Below are positions 1 to 7,938 of a stretch of 14,386 nt of DNA, piece by piece (position 1 is the first letter of the stretch; each line of letters starts with the position of its first letter). Source of the DNA: DAINPP01 sp036743375 (GTDB lineage Bacteria; Thermotogota; Thermotogae; MWEM01); NCBI GenBank assembly GCA_036743375.1, contig DAINPP010000064.1:1-14386 (forward strand), read 5' to 3'. The notes under the pieces are model-generated. The model had not been told where the DNA came from. It searched no databases and was given only the letters and a program-made list of their open reading frames with translations. A program made the position numbers and the translations under genes.

Positions 1-3000
1 GTATGGAAACATCTTTAAGAAAAGAGCTTTCCGACGAATTGTATGTCGTTCAGAGCTTGGGTGCTTACAACGTTTATTCGGATGATGTCTTTCAGGCGCT
101 GGAAATAGGTTTCAACGCTGACTTTGTTTCCGAACTCGATCAAATCTCTGTGAATTCCGATCTGATGAAGATCAGGAAACGGACAGAGTCAGGAATCATC
201 CTGGCCTTGATCAATCCCGATTCGGTCATCGGGAGGGGCGATTTTCTGTTTACCGTTCCGGCCATCACTTCAAAGGATATCATCAGCGTGAACGTGATTG
301 ACGGCGACAGCGTGAGGGCCTCTATTCCATTACCAAACGGGGTCAGTGTCCTCGATACGGAGATTAACACGAATCAGTCGTTTGATCTGTATATTTACAC
401 CAAAAACCTCTCTACGCTTCAGGCACTCGAATTCACACTCAATTTTGACCCGAATTATATCATAGTCGATCCGGCGTATGGGGACAATTATCTTGAAGTG
501 CTTGGAACCTTTCAGCCGGCGCTTCTTATAAAGAGTAAGACGAATAACAGTATAACCCTGTCGTTCGTTTTTCAACAAGAGGTCAATATCACTGAGGAGC
601 TTTCGTTTAAACTCAGGATGAAGTCCCTTTCAACCAACACGACGACCAATGTTACTTTCAGCGGAACCTCCGCCTTAAACTCCAGTGCCGTTTCGCTTGG
701 TACCGCCTTCAACAACGGCGGCATAACGGTCAACAGCAGCTTGACACCGGAATTGCTCGGTGACTTTGATTCGGATGATCAGGTGGATATACAGGATTTT
801 CTCGCCTTTGTCACTCACTACAATTCATCATCAGGCGACGGGACCTATGAGACGCTCTATGATATAGGACCGGCTCAGGATTATTTTAAAGGGGATTGGG
901 ATGGCATCTATGATGTGGCCAATCCGGACGGTGCCGTTAATATCATCGATTTTATCGTTTTCGCAAACAATTATGGCCTGACAAAACCGACGAACGACAA
1001 TCAGCCGCCTTCTGTTCCGGGAAATCCGGATCCCGTTGACAATGCGCAAAATGTCTCGACGGATCCCGTTCTTGAATGGACGGCCTCTACCGATCCGGAA
1101 AATGATACCATTTCCTATGAGGTCTATTTCGGAACCGTTGTAGATCCTCAGGCGCTTGTCATGACGGTAGATACCCCACTGGCGACGTTCACGGGACTTT
1201 CAAACTCCACCACCTATTACTGGAAGGTTGTGGCAAAGGACAGCAACAATAACCGTACGGAGGGGGACATCTGGCGCTTTACAACACTGGCGGGAACAAA
1301 TAATCCACCTTCGGCACCGATCAATCCCTCACCATCAGACAGTGCAACCGGAGTGAATACATCTGTTACTCTCTCCTGGGGCGCATCAACCGATCCGGAT
1401 GGGGATACGGTCGCTTACGATTTCTATTTTGGAACTTCTACAAATCCGTCACTCGTCATTTCTAATCTTGGGGGCACCTCTTATTCGAGAACGGGTTTGA
1501 GTAACGATACACAGTATTACTGGAAGGTCGTGGCAAAAGATACCCATTCGAACACAACTTCCAGTTCGATCTGGACCTTCCGGACAATTCCGGGAGCCAA
1601 TAATCCACCGACAGCACCAACAGGTCCGAATCCGGCATCCGGCAGCACCGATCAGGAAACCTCTCTGACTTTATCCTGGACGGTTTCAACCGATGCCGAC
1701 GGTGATCCTGTGACCTATGATGTCTATATGGATAAAACGAGCAATCCGACCACATTCAAGGGATCTGTATCGGGGACGAGTTTCAACGTCAGCAATCTTT
1801 CCTACACCACACTGTATTACTGGAAAGTTGTGGCCAAGGACAACAACGGCGGCAGCACTTCCGGCAGTGTATGGAATCTTACAACCAAGGCCGCCCCATC
1901 GGGGAATGCCTCTTACAGGGGAATTACGCTGGGTCTGACGGATTACGGCGGCAGCAGTGATCTGTCCGCAACGGATGATGATGCGGATGAAATCAAGATA
2001 ACCTTTGAAAATCTTTCAGAAGGGTTTTCGATTCAGAAAGAAACGGGAAATGTCGTTAAGAGCGAGATACAGAACTGGCTCACTTCTTATGTCTCCGGCA
2101 GTCAAACGGATGATGTCTTCGTCTTCCACTATTCGGGGCACGGCTTTTATGAGTCCGGTCAGTCCAGGATGTATCTGTCTGACGGTTCAGATATGAGTAT
2201 GAGTGAATTGAGAACACTGCTTGATAACATCAACGGGACGAAAATCGTCCTGATCGATGCCTGTCAGTCAGGGAACTTTACGGATATGAGTTCCGGGAGA
2301 GTCCTGACAACGGAAGAAAAGCTCCAGCAGATGGCGCAGTTCAGAGCCGGTGTACTGAGTGCTTTTGAAGAATCGGAGACGAACCGCGGAACCTACAGTT
2401 CACCGTACGAGTATTATGTCCTGGCCGGTTCTGCAATCGATGAATACTCGAACGAAGACAGCAATCTGAATCACGGTTTCTTCAGCTTCTTCTTCTGTGA
2501 TGGTCTTGGAAACGTCGGATCATCCAATCCGAACGGATCATTTGATGCCACTTACAATGCGGACGGTTACGGCCCCGGTGGTGTTGCGGATGGAAATGTT
2601 ACCCACAGGGAGCTGTACAATTATTCGAAGGATAAAGTCAGCGAATACATGCAATCCAATTACGGGGTAAACGATCAGACCATACAGGGTAATCATACGG
2701 ACTCTGATTACGTGGTGGGAAGTTATTCAGGAGCCTCTGAAAATCCACCTTCAAAGCCGTCAAGTCCTACCCCGTCCGACGGTAGTTCGAATGTTTCGGT
2801 TACACAGTCTCTCTCATGGAGTTCTTCCGGTGCCACATCGTATGATGTGTACTTTGGAACCAGTTCGACTCCGCCGCTTGTTTCATCGGGGCAGTCTTAC
2901 AACAATTACAACCCAGGGACGATGAATGTCAGCCAGCCCTATTACTGGAAAATCGTTGCCCATAACGCATACGGAACCACAACGGGAGATGTCTGGGATT

Positions 3001-4976
3001 TCACAACGGCATCCGGTGATACCCCGTCGAGTTCAGACGGTAAAGTGGTTCTGAAAACGGCTACCCCTGAAGTGACAGGGGACATGGAATTCGATTATTA
3101 CCGGGCTTATTTCGATACCAATAACCCAACCCCTCCTCACTGGAAGGTGAGATATGACGGATCTCTTTATTTCACCTTTAACGGGGCGGAAGATTTTTAC
3201 TTTAACGCCTACGGTTTGAGAGATCAGGGATATGATGCGGAAATCGACGTTTATATCAACGGGGATTATGTGGGATATTTTGTCATGTCAGCGAGCTGGG
3301 GACAGTATATCATCGAATCAGATTATTTCTCTTCCGGTGAAAACGAAGTAGAACTGAATATGTACTGGGGAAGCATGTATATCGATGAAATCTGGACCGG
3401 TGACGGACAAACGACAGACGATCCGCCGAGTGTCCCATCAAATCCCAGTCCATCAAATGGATCCAATATTCAGAATCCGACACCGACTCTCAGCTGGTCG
3501 TCCACCGGAGCGGATAATTACGATGTGTACTTTGGAACCAGTTCAAATCCGCCAAAGGTTTCTACCGCTCAGACCGCTTCTACTTATTCACCCTCAACAC
3601 TTTCGATTGGCCAGACGTATTACTGGAAGATCGTTGCAAAAAATACTTACGGATCGACAGCCGGTTCGATCTGGAGTTTCTCCGTTTCGGGGGATACACC
3701 TCAGACGGGAGTCGATTTTACGAGTCCGTATTCGGGGAATTACCTGCTGATCAGCAACGAATCGTCCAATGGCGATTCAACCGAATATACCGGAAGTCTG
3801 TCCTCTGAAAGGATGCTGAGTCCCAGGAATACGGAGTATGCCATGCCGAGAGGTCTGCCTCTGGAAGCCTACCGGATTGATCCGCAGATGAACAGGGATA
3901 TAGAACTTGACCGATCACTTCTCGTTGATTCTGAAGACGGAAAACTGGTATCAAGAGCCGTTGGAGATACGAGACAGTTTACGGTCTACAATTTCAAGAC
4001 CGATTCGGATCAGACCATCACGGCTACTCTGCAGGCTGTCGGTTCACGTTGTGAAGTGTGGGCTCAGAACACCTCAGAGATCACGACAACGAAGGCACAG
4101 CAGGCTGCTTCTGAATTTGACAGTGTGATTTATCCGCAGGTTACCTCTAATTTCTATACTCCGTCCGATGTTAATTCCGATGGAAAAGTGGCCATTCTGA
4201 TGTTTGACATACAGGATGATTTTGACAGTACGGGCAGTTATGTTGGAGGGTATTTTTGGGCAAGAGACCTCTTTAACATGGCCGGATCGAATCTGATGGA
4301 AATATTCTATATCGATACCTATCCGACGATGCATTACCCGCAATCAAATGCGATAGATGTGAGTGAGGCCTATTCTACCCTGGCACATGAGTTCCAGCAC
4401 ATGGTCAACTTCAACAGGAACTATCTCGTTGAAGGCGGGGATGATATGCCTTCGTGGATAGATGAGGGCCTGTCTATGGCCGCTGAAAGACTCGTGTACG
4501 GTTCATCCGAGATGACCGGAAGGATTAATTATTACAACTCCTCACCGAGTATCAAGAACGGTCATTCACTCCTTTACTGGGATGATTATGGAGATACGCT
4601 CGCGAATTATTCCCTGTCATACCTCTTCATGCAGTATTTCAGGATACAGATGGGACAGGGAAATGCGATTTACAGGGAGATCATAGAAGATTATGCCAAT
4701 GATTACAGCTGTATACAGAATGCCTTGAATGCCTATGCCTCCTCTATTTCCTTCAGTGATTTCATGACGAACTGGAGAATAGCCCTGATGCTCAAAGAGA
4801 GCAGCGGTGCCTATGGTTTTGGCGGAGACTCCTCCTTTGATCCCCTTTCCACACAGATCTATTCGGGAGGCAGTACAAACCTGAGAGGTGGTGGTGCGGT
4901 TGTCAAGACACTGGTCACATCTTATACGGACCCGGGAAATTCAGGCGCACATATACAGTATGTCGGGATGCCCTGA
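1..4976 (+). CDS. Giant multidomain exported protease, 5'-partial: cohesin/dockerin-like + FN3 repeats + caspase-like C14 + M30-like zinc metallopeptidase
   Basis: The frame is open from the left edge and the first residues lie inside a beta-sandwich with no signal peptide, so the true start is outside the window. Residue numbers count from the ATG at position 3. Domains in order: two cohesin-like beta domains (about 1-105 and 106-248); a dockerin-like pair of calcium loops (about 250-329; D254, D256, D258, D262, D265 fit the first loop); FN3-like repeats at about 333-430, 432-530 and 531-630; a caspase-like domain at about 633-905 with His713 in YSGHG and Cys754 in DACQSG; FN3 repeat 4 (909-1006); an unassigned beta-rich module (1007-1133); FN3 repeat 5 (1138-1233); and a C-terminal metallopeptidase with HEFQH (His1462, Glu1463, His1466) and WIDEG, giving Glu1488 as probable third zinc ligand, as in hyicolysin-type M30 peptidases. 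Presumably secreted or surface-bound. Domain calls come from motifs read by eye; the catalytic motifs are clear, the cohesin call is weaker. A substrate cannot be named. Confidence 0.85.
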   Translation, partial: METSLRKELSDELYVVQSLGAYNVYSDDVFQALEIGFNADFVSELDQISVNSDLMKIRKRTESGIILALINPDSVIGRGDFLFTVPAITSKDIISVNVIDGDSVRASIPLPNGVSVLDTEINTNQSFDLYIYTKNLSTLQALEFTLNFDPNYIIVDPAYGDNYLEVLGTFQPALLIKSKTNNSITLSFVFQQEVNITEELSFKLRMKSLSTNTTTNVTFSGTSALNSSAVSLGTAFNNGGITVNSSLTPELLGDFDSDDQVDIQDFLAFVTHYNSSSGDGTYETLYDIGPAQDYFKGDWDGIYDVANPDGAVNIIDFIVFANNYGLTKPTNDNQPPSVPGNPDPVDNAQNVSTDPVLEWTASTDPENDTISYEVYFGTVVDPQALVMTVDTPLATFTGLSNSTTYYWKVVAKDSNNNRTEGDIWRFTTLAGTNNPPSAPINPSPSDSATGVNTSVTLSWGASTDPDGDTVAYDFYFGTSTNPSLVISNLGGTSYSRTGLSNDTQYYWKVVAKDTHSNTTSSSIWTFRTIPGANNPPTAPTGPNPASGSTDQETSLTLSWTVSTDADGDPVTYDVYMDKTSNPTTFKGSVSGTSFNVSNLSYTTLYYWKVVAKDNNGGSTSGSVWNLTTKAAPSGNASYRGITLGLTDYGGSSDLSATDDDADEIKITFENLSEGFSIQKETGNVVKSEIQNWLTSYVSGSQTDDVFVFHYSGHGFYESGQSRMYLSDGSDMSMSELRTLLDNINGTKIVLIDACQSGNFTDMSSGRVLTTEEKLQQMAQFRAGVLSAFEESETNRGTYSSPYEYYVLAGSAIDEYSNEDSNLNHGFFSFFFCDGLGNVGSSNPNGSFDATYNADGYGPGGVADGNVTHRELYNYSKDKVSEYMQSNYGVNDQTIQGNHTDSDYVVGSYSGASENPPSKPSSPTPSDGSSNVSVTQSLSWSSSGATSYDVYFGTSSTPPLVSSGQSYNNYNPGTMNVSQPYYWKIVAHNAYGTTTGDVWDFTTASGDTPSSSDGKVVLKTATPEVTGDMEFDYYRAYFDTNNPTPPHWKVRYDGSLYFTFNGAEDFYFNAYGLRDQGYDAEIDVYINGDYVGYFVMSASWGQYIIESDYFSSGENEVELNMYWGSMYIDEIWTGDGQTTDDPPSVPSNPSPSNGSNIQNPTPTLSWSSTGADNYDVYFGTSSNPPKVSTAQTASTYSPSTLSIGQTYYWKIVAKNTYGSTAGSIWSFSVSGDTPQTGVDFTSPYSGNYLLISNESSNGDSTEYTGSLSSERMLSPRNTEYAMPRGLPLEAYRIDPQMNRDIELDRSLLVDSEDGKLVSRAVGDTRQFTVYNFKTDSDQTITATLQAVGSRCEVWAQNTSEITTTKAQQAASEFDSVIYPQVTSNFYTPSDVNSDGKVAILMFDIQDDFDSTGSYVGGYFWARDLFNMAGSNLMEIFYIDTYPTMHYPQSNAIDVSEAYSTLAHEFQHMVNFNRNYLVEGGDDMPSWIDEGLSMAAERLVYGSSEMTGRINYYNSSPSIKNGHSLLYWDDYGDTLANYSLSYLFMQYFRIQMGQGNAIYREIIEDYANDYSCIQNALNAYASSISFSDFMTNWRIALMLKESSGAYGFGGDSSFDPLSTQIYSGGSTNLRGGGAVVKTLVTSYTDPGNSGAHIQYVGMP
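1215..3660 (+). repeat. Five FN3-like coding repeats with a conserved YYWK(V/I)VA core
   Basis: The codons for YYWK followed by V/I-V-A recur at 1215, 1515, 1815, 2940 and 3618. The first three are exactly 300 nt apart, i.e. a 100-residue unit. The last two are 678 nt apart and share an identical 23-nt stretch (2844-2866 and 3522-3544) encoding part of the DVYFGTSS strand. Each unit starts with a proline-rich NPPS-P-P linker and ends with a W-x-F-T-type strand. The caspase-like domain sits between units 3 and 4, and a separate beta-rich module between units 4 and 5. Confidence 0.85.
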
Positions 4977-5000
4977 TCATTCTGATTTTCATTGTGGTGA

Positions 5001-5021
5001 CAGGAATTAGAACGGTTCCTG
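5001..5021 (+). terminator. Weak hairpin after the protease gene
   Basis: CAGGAA (5001-5006) pairs with TTCCTG (5016-5021) around a 9-nt loop, about 25 nt after the protease stop codon. The downstream sequence is T-rich (TGTTTGTGATTTGTTT) but not a clean U tract. It is the only candidate for ending the protease transcript before the riboswitch, and it is a weak one. Confidence 0.3.
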
Positions 5022-5037
5022 CAGGTGTTTGTGATTT

Positions 5038-5084
5038 GTTTCATGAATGAAACTAAAATGAAACGGTAATTCTGTTAGTATATA
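5038..5084 (+). promoter_or_regulatory. Candidate promoter/operator region of the thiamine operon
   Basis: A near-perfect palindrome GTTTCAT-GA-ATGAAAC lies at 5038-5053. The right half ATGAAAC recurs at 5058-5064, 11 bp on (one helical turn). TATATA at 5079-5084 could be a -10 element, about 37 bp before the riboswitch core, but no convincing -35 hexamer is spaced correctly. Some promoter is expected here because the riboswitch needs its own transcript. Confidence 0.3.
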
Positions 5085-5110
5085 CCGGCGATGAAGGTCG
5101 CTTGGGAAAA

Positions 5111-5204
5111 GTAAATAAAAGGGGAGCCGTCAAGGCTGAGAGGGATTCGTTCCGACCCTGTGAACCTGATCCAGATAATGCTGGCGTAGGGAGAGAATAT
5201 ATAC
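5111..5204 (+). promoter_or_regulatory. TPP riboswitch aptamer (THI box)
   Basis: The class-defining segments are present in order: GGGGAGCC (5121-5128); GGCTGAGAGGG with the CTGAGA core (5136-5141); the P3 arm AGGG/CCCT (5141-5144 with 5156-5159); ACC CTGTGAACCTGATC (5155-5171); and GATAATGCTGGCGTAGGGA (5174-5192). This RNA binds thiamine pyrophosphate and normally shuts off thiamine synthesis or uptake genes. The P1 stem is weak: only GTA (5111-5113) with TAC (5202-5204) and a short A/T run can pair, so the outer ends are approximate. It sits directly upstream of a thiamine-binding protein gene, which supports both calls. Confidence 0.95.
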
Positions 5205-5208
5205 GATG

Positions 5209-5243
5209 CACCCTACTGTCAAACAGTAGGGTGTTTTATTTTT
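5209..5243 (+). terminator. Riboswitch-controlled intrinsic terminator
   Basis: A perfect 10-bp stem CACCCTACTG / CAGTAGGGTG (5209-5218 with 5224-5233), loop TCAAA, is followed by a T-rich tail (5234-5243). It lies between the TPP aptamer and the thiB start. CCCTAC (5211-5216) can instead pair with GTAGGG (5186-5191) of the aptamer's 3' strand. This gives a simple model: ligand-bound aptamer frees the left arm, the terminator forms, and transcription stops. Confidence 0.9.
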
Positions 5244-5245
5244 AC

Positions 5246-5250
5246 GGAGG
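5246..5250 (+). promoter_or_regulatory. Ribosome binding site of thiB
   Basis: GGAGG lies 7 nt before the ATG at 5258. It fixes the start there, although the frame is open back to a TTG at 5102 inside the riboswitch region. Confidence 0.85.
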
Positions 5251-5257
5251 GATTAAA

Positions 5258-6229
5258 ATGAAAAAAGTACTGATCTTTGCAATGCTGTGTCTGACCGTTA
5301 TGAGTTTTTCCAGAGAATTAACCGTTTATACGTATGAGAGCATGGACTGGATAGAAGATCATCTAATCAGTCAGTTTGAAGAAAGGGAGAACTGCAAGGT
5401 AAAGGTCATCACACTTGGTGATGGCGGTAATGTGCTTTCAAGACTCATTCTTGAAAAGAAGCGGCCCCAGGCGGATGTCGTTGTCGGCCTTGATCAGAGT
5501 ATGTCGGTAAAGGCGATAGAAAATGACCTGCTGTTAAAATTTGTCCCGTCAAATCTTGATAACATTACAAATCCTGATTTGATCTTTGATGCAACGGGGC
5601 ATGTCTATCCATACGATTTTGGTGCGATTGCCATCATCACAAACCCTTCTGAGATGAAAGGGACAATCCATTCTTTTGAAGCCCTGAAAGAACTCGAAGA
5701 TGCTCTCATCATACAGGATCCGAGAAGCTCAAGTACCGGACAATCCTTCCTCCTCTGGACGATTGCAATCTATGGGGAGAACTGGCAGCAGTTCTGGCGC
5801 GAGATCAAACCGTCTATCCTGACGGTTACTTCCGGTTGGAGTGAGGCCTTCTCGAAATTTGAAGCGGGTGAAGCCCCGATGATGGTCAGTTATGCAACGG
5901 ATGGTGCTTATTCGGTAGAATATTACGGGTCAACAACCTATACGACGCTGATCCCTGATGAAGGGGCGTATGTTCAGATAGAAGGAGCCGGAATCGTTAA
6001 AGGGACGGATGATGAGATCCTCGCAGGAAAATTTATAGAATTTCTCCTCTCCGATGAAGTCCAGAGAGACATACCACTCAATCAGTGGATGTTCCCGGTT
6101 ACCGACGTGGAAATGCCGGAGTCCTTTGACTATGCGGTTAAACCGGAAAAGATCCTTTCGATAGATGCGTCTGAAATAGGAGAAAATCTTGAAAAGTGGC
6201 TTGACGAATGGGAACAGATAATGTATTGA
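5258..6229 (+). CDS. thiB: Thiamine-binding periplasmic protein of ABC importer
   Basis: 323 residues. Captures thiamine (or its phosphates) outside the inner membrane and delivers it to the permease encoded next. An N-terminal signal peptide (about 1-18, cleavage near SFS) has no lipobox at its end. Family signatures: QADVVVGLDQ (71-80), the PYDFGAIAI strand (118-126), RSSSTGQSFLLW (156-167), and the diagnostic TVTSGWSEAFSKFEAGEAPMM block (189-209) followed by SYATDGAYSVEYY; then VQIEGAG (239-245) and NQWMFPV (275-281). These match the ThiB/TbpA type. Length is typical. The start is set by the GGAGG site. Expression should fall when TPP is abundant, through the upstream riboswitch. The 3' end overlaps the permease gene by 22 nt, indicating translational coupling. 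Confidence 0.92.
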   Translation: MKKVLIFAMLCLTVMSFSRELTVYTYESMDWIEDHLISQFEERENCKVKVITLGDGGNVLSRLILEKKRPQADVVVGLDQSMSVKAIENDLLLKFVPSNLDNITNPDLIFDATGHVYPYDFGAIAIITNPSEMKGTIHSFEALKELEDALIIQDPRSSSTGQSFLLWTIAIYGENWQQFWREIKPSILTVTSGWSEAFSKFEAGEAPMMVSYATDGAYSVEYYGSTTYTTLIPDEGAYVQIEGAGIVKGTDDEILAGKFIEFLLSDEVQRDIPLNQWMFPVTDVEMPESFDYAVKPEKILSIDASEIGENLEKWLDEWEQIMY

Positions 6230-7770
6230 GAAACAGAAGAGGGCTTCAATTGATTTTTCTGATCATTGCCTTAATGGTCGTTCTATTTCCTTTCTATACG
6301 ATGATCAGAGATTTCTTCAATATAAGCGACTTATCCACGGTTCAGGACCCGAAATTTCTTCGGGTCCTCTGGTTTACACTGTATCAGGCACTGTTGTCTT
6401 CAGTTGCCGCGTTTTTCGCAGCCATTGTGCCATCACTTTATTGCGCAAAGAATGACAATTTCATCTCAAAACTCCTTGAGAATTCTATTTTTATCCCGTT
6501 CTTCTTTCCGCCGGTATCCATGGTTATCGCCTTCAGTGTCATCTTTTCACAAAACGGTATCTTACATGCCATGGGTTTGAATGTAGAGATCCTCTACACG
6601 TTAAAGGCCATTATCATAGCCCATATCTTTTACGAATCTCCGATATTTGTGAAATACATCTCTCATGCACTGATGAGCATCAATCCGAAAGTCATAGAGG
6701 CAGCTCAGCTTGATGGCGCATCAACGATCAAGCGCCTGATGTCAATCGATCTGAGATTAATCCTGCCATCCCTTTTGAAGGCCTTTTTTCTCGTGTTTAC
6801 CTATTCGTTCATGAGCTTTGCCGTCGTACTCAACCTTGGCGGAATACAGTTTTCCACCCTTGAAGTCTCTATCGCAAACGCCTTGAGGGGCCGGTTTGAT
6901 TTTTCGGAGGCCCTGTTCTATGCCATTTTCCAGTTTGGCATCCTGTTTATCCTGAATTATATCTGTTCCAGTCTTTTGAAAGAGACTTATGAGAATGAGC
7001 AGCCACAGCGATTGAATGTCAGAACATCTGTTTTTGAAAAGATTATTACCGTCTCTTACTGTGCTTTTGAATACATGATGATTTTTGTCGGTTTATCCGG
7101 AATCATCTTCGACTGGCATGACGGTCGGTTTTCGCTGACACATTTATTGAATCTGTTTTCTGATAAGATAAATCGGAAATATGATGTTGTCAAATCAATT
7201 GTAAACTCGATTGGTGTTGCAGCTATCACTGCTACTGTTTCGACATTCCTGGGATATTTTCTGATTAACCTGAAAACAAAGTTGACAGATTACGTCATTC
7301 TTCCCATCCTTGGTATTTCCAGTGCTTTTACTGCAATGGCCCTGTTGTATATGAATATTCTTTATGGTGTCCCATACGCTTTGCTGATTGTTGCCGGATA
7401 TATCCTGATATCCGTTCCCCTTGCCTATTCCTTCCTTTTTCAAAATGTAAGGGGTTTTAGAAATGAATTGCTGGAAGCATCTTATATGGATGGTGCAGGA
7501 AAAATCAGAGCCTTCGTTGCCATTAAACTGCCAATTCTTCTACCGACCTTTCTCGCTGTTTTCTTTCAGATATTTGCCGTTATATACGGTGAATTCACCA
7601 TTTCCTATACCATGCAGATAAGAGATTTTTTCCCGCTGGCAAGTGTGGTAAACTATTCCCTTTCGGCTCACAGGTATTATCTTGAAAGCCAGGCCTTTGC
7701 TTCTCTAAACACGATTATAGTGTTTATGATGTTCTGGTTATCTTCACTTCTCCTGAAAGAGAGAAAATAA
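6208..7770 (+). CDS. thiP: Thiamine ABC transporter permease, double-length ThiP type
   Basis: 520 residues, two fused permease halves, each about six membrane segments. The first EAA loop is at about 160-189 (NPKVIEAAQLDGAS...LPS) and the second at about 419-448 (NELLEASYMDGAGKI...LPT). Both have the acidic-Ala-Ala/Ser and Gly residues that dock an ATPase, so a nucleotide-binding subunit is required. The fused two-half layout is typical of ThiP/SfuB-like permeases. Start: the ATG at 6208 overlaps thiB by 22 nt with only a poor ribosome site; an in-frame TTG at 6226, overlapping the thiB stop, is an alternative giving MRNRRGLQ. The usual third gene, thiQ (ATPase), does not follow; an AT-rich spacer and unrelated genes do. 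Confidence 0.9.
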   Translation: MGTDNVLRNRRGLQLIFLIIALMVVLFPFYTMIRDFFNISDLSTVQDPKFLRVLWFTLYQALLSSVAAFFAAIVPSLYCAKNDNFISKLLENSIFIPFFFPPVSMVIAFSVIFSQNGILHAMGLNVEILYTLKAIIIAHIFYESPIFVKYISHALMSINPKVIEAAQLDGASTIKRLMSIDLRLILPSLLKAFFLVFTYSFMSFAVVLNLGGIQFSTLEVSIANALRGRFDFSEALFYAIFQFGILFILNYICSSLLKETYENEQPQRLNVRTSVFEKIITVSYCAFEYMMIFVGLSGIIFDWHDGRFSLTHLLNLFSDKINRKYDVVKSIVNSIGVAAITATVSTFLGYFLINLKTKLTDYVILPILGISSAFTAMALLYMNILYGVPYALLIVAGYILISVPLAYSFLFQNVRGFRNELLEASYMDGAGKIRAFVAIKLPILLPTFLAVFFQIFAVIYGEFTISYTMQIRDFFPLASVVNYSLSAHRYYLESQAFASLNTIIVFMMFWLSSLLLKERK

Positions 7771-7938
7771 TAGCCATCTTTTCCGAATTATAAATTATTA
7801 TTATAATAATCTTACAAATTTCTATTAACAAGGTTAAAAAAGGAAATAACATTCAGAAAGAATTTATAATTTATTTCATTAACCAAATTGTATTATATGA
7901 TAAAATAGAATATCACATAATAAGAGGTGAGTCCTATA
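7771..7938. other. Very AT-rich spacer with palindromes
   Basis: Composition drops sharply in G+C compared with both flanks. It contains a perfect 14-bp palindrome ATTATTATAATAAT (7797-7810) and two similar blocks, GAATTATAAATTATT (7785-7799) and GAATTTATAATTTATT (about 7860-7875). The palindrome might help end the thi transcript, but no GC-rich terminator stem is visible. No coding sequence is seen. Confidence 0.6.
7898..7906 (+). promoter_or_regulatory. Probable extended -10 promoter of first lipoprotein gene
   Basis: TGATAAAAT reads as an extended -10 (TG-N-TAAAAT), 33 nt before the ATG. The -35 is weak (TTAACC at 7879-7884, 16 bp spacing). The second paralogue has an equivalent element, which supports a duplicated promoter-gene unit. 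Confidence 0.45.

Noticed and set aside
1215..3640. CRISPR-like or satellite repeats
   Set aside because: The repeats are in frame, 300 nt apart and encode FN3 domains.
5102..5257. Longer N terminus for the thiamine-binding protein (open frame from a TTG at 5102)
   Set aside because: The extra frame runs through the TPP aptamer and terminator; the ATG at 5258 has a proper ribosome site and opens directly into a signal peptide.
7797..7810. The AT palindrome as a replication origin or attachment site
   Set aside because: No repeated DnaA-like boxes, integrase gene or flanking duplication; simple AT composition explains it.
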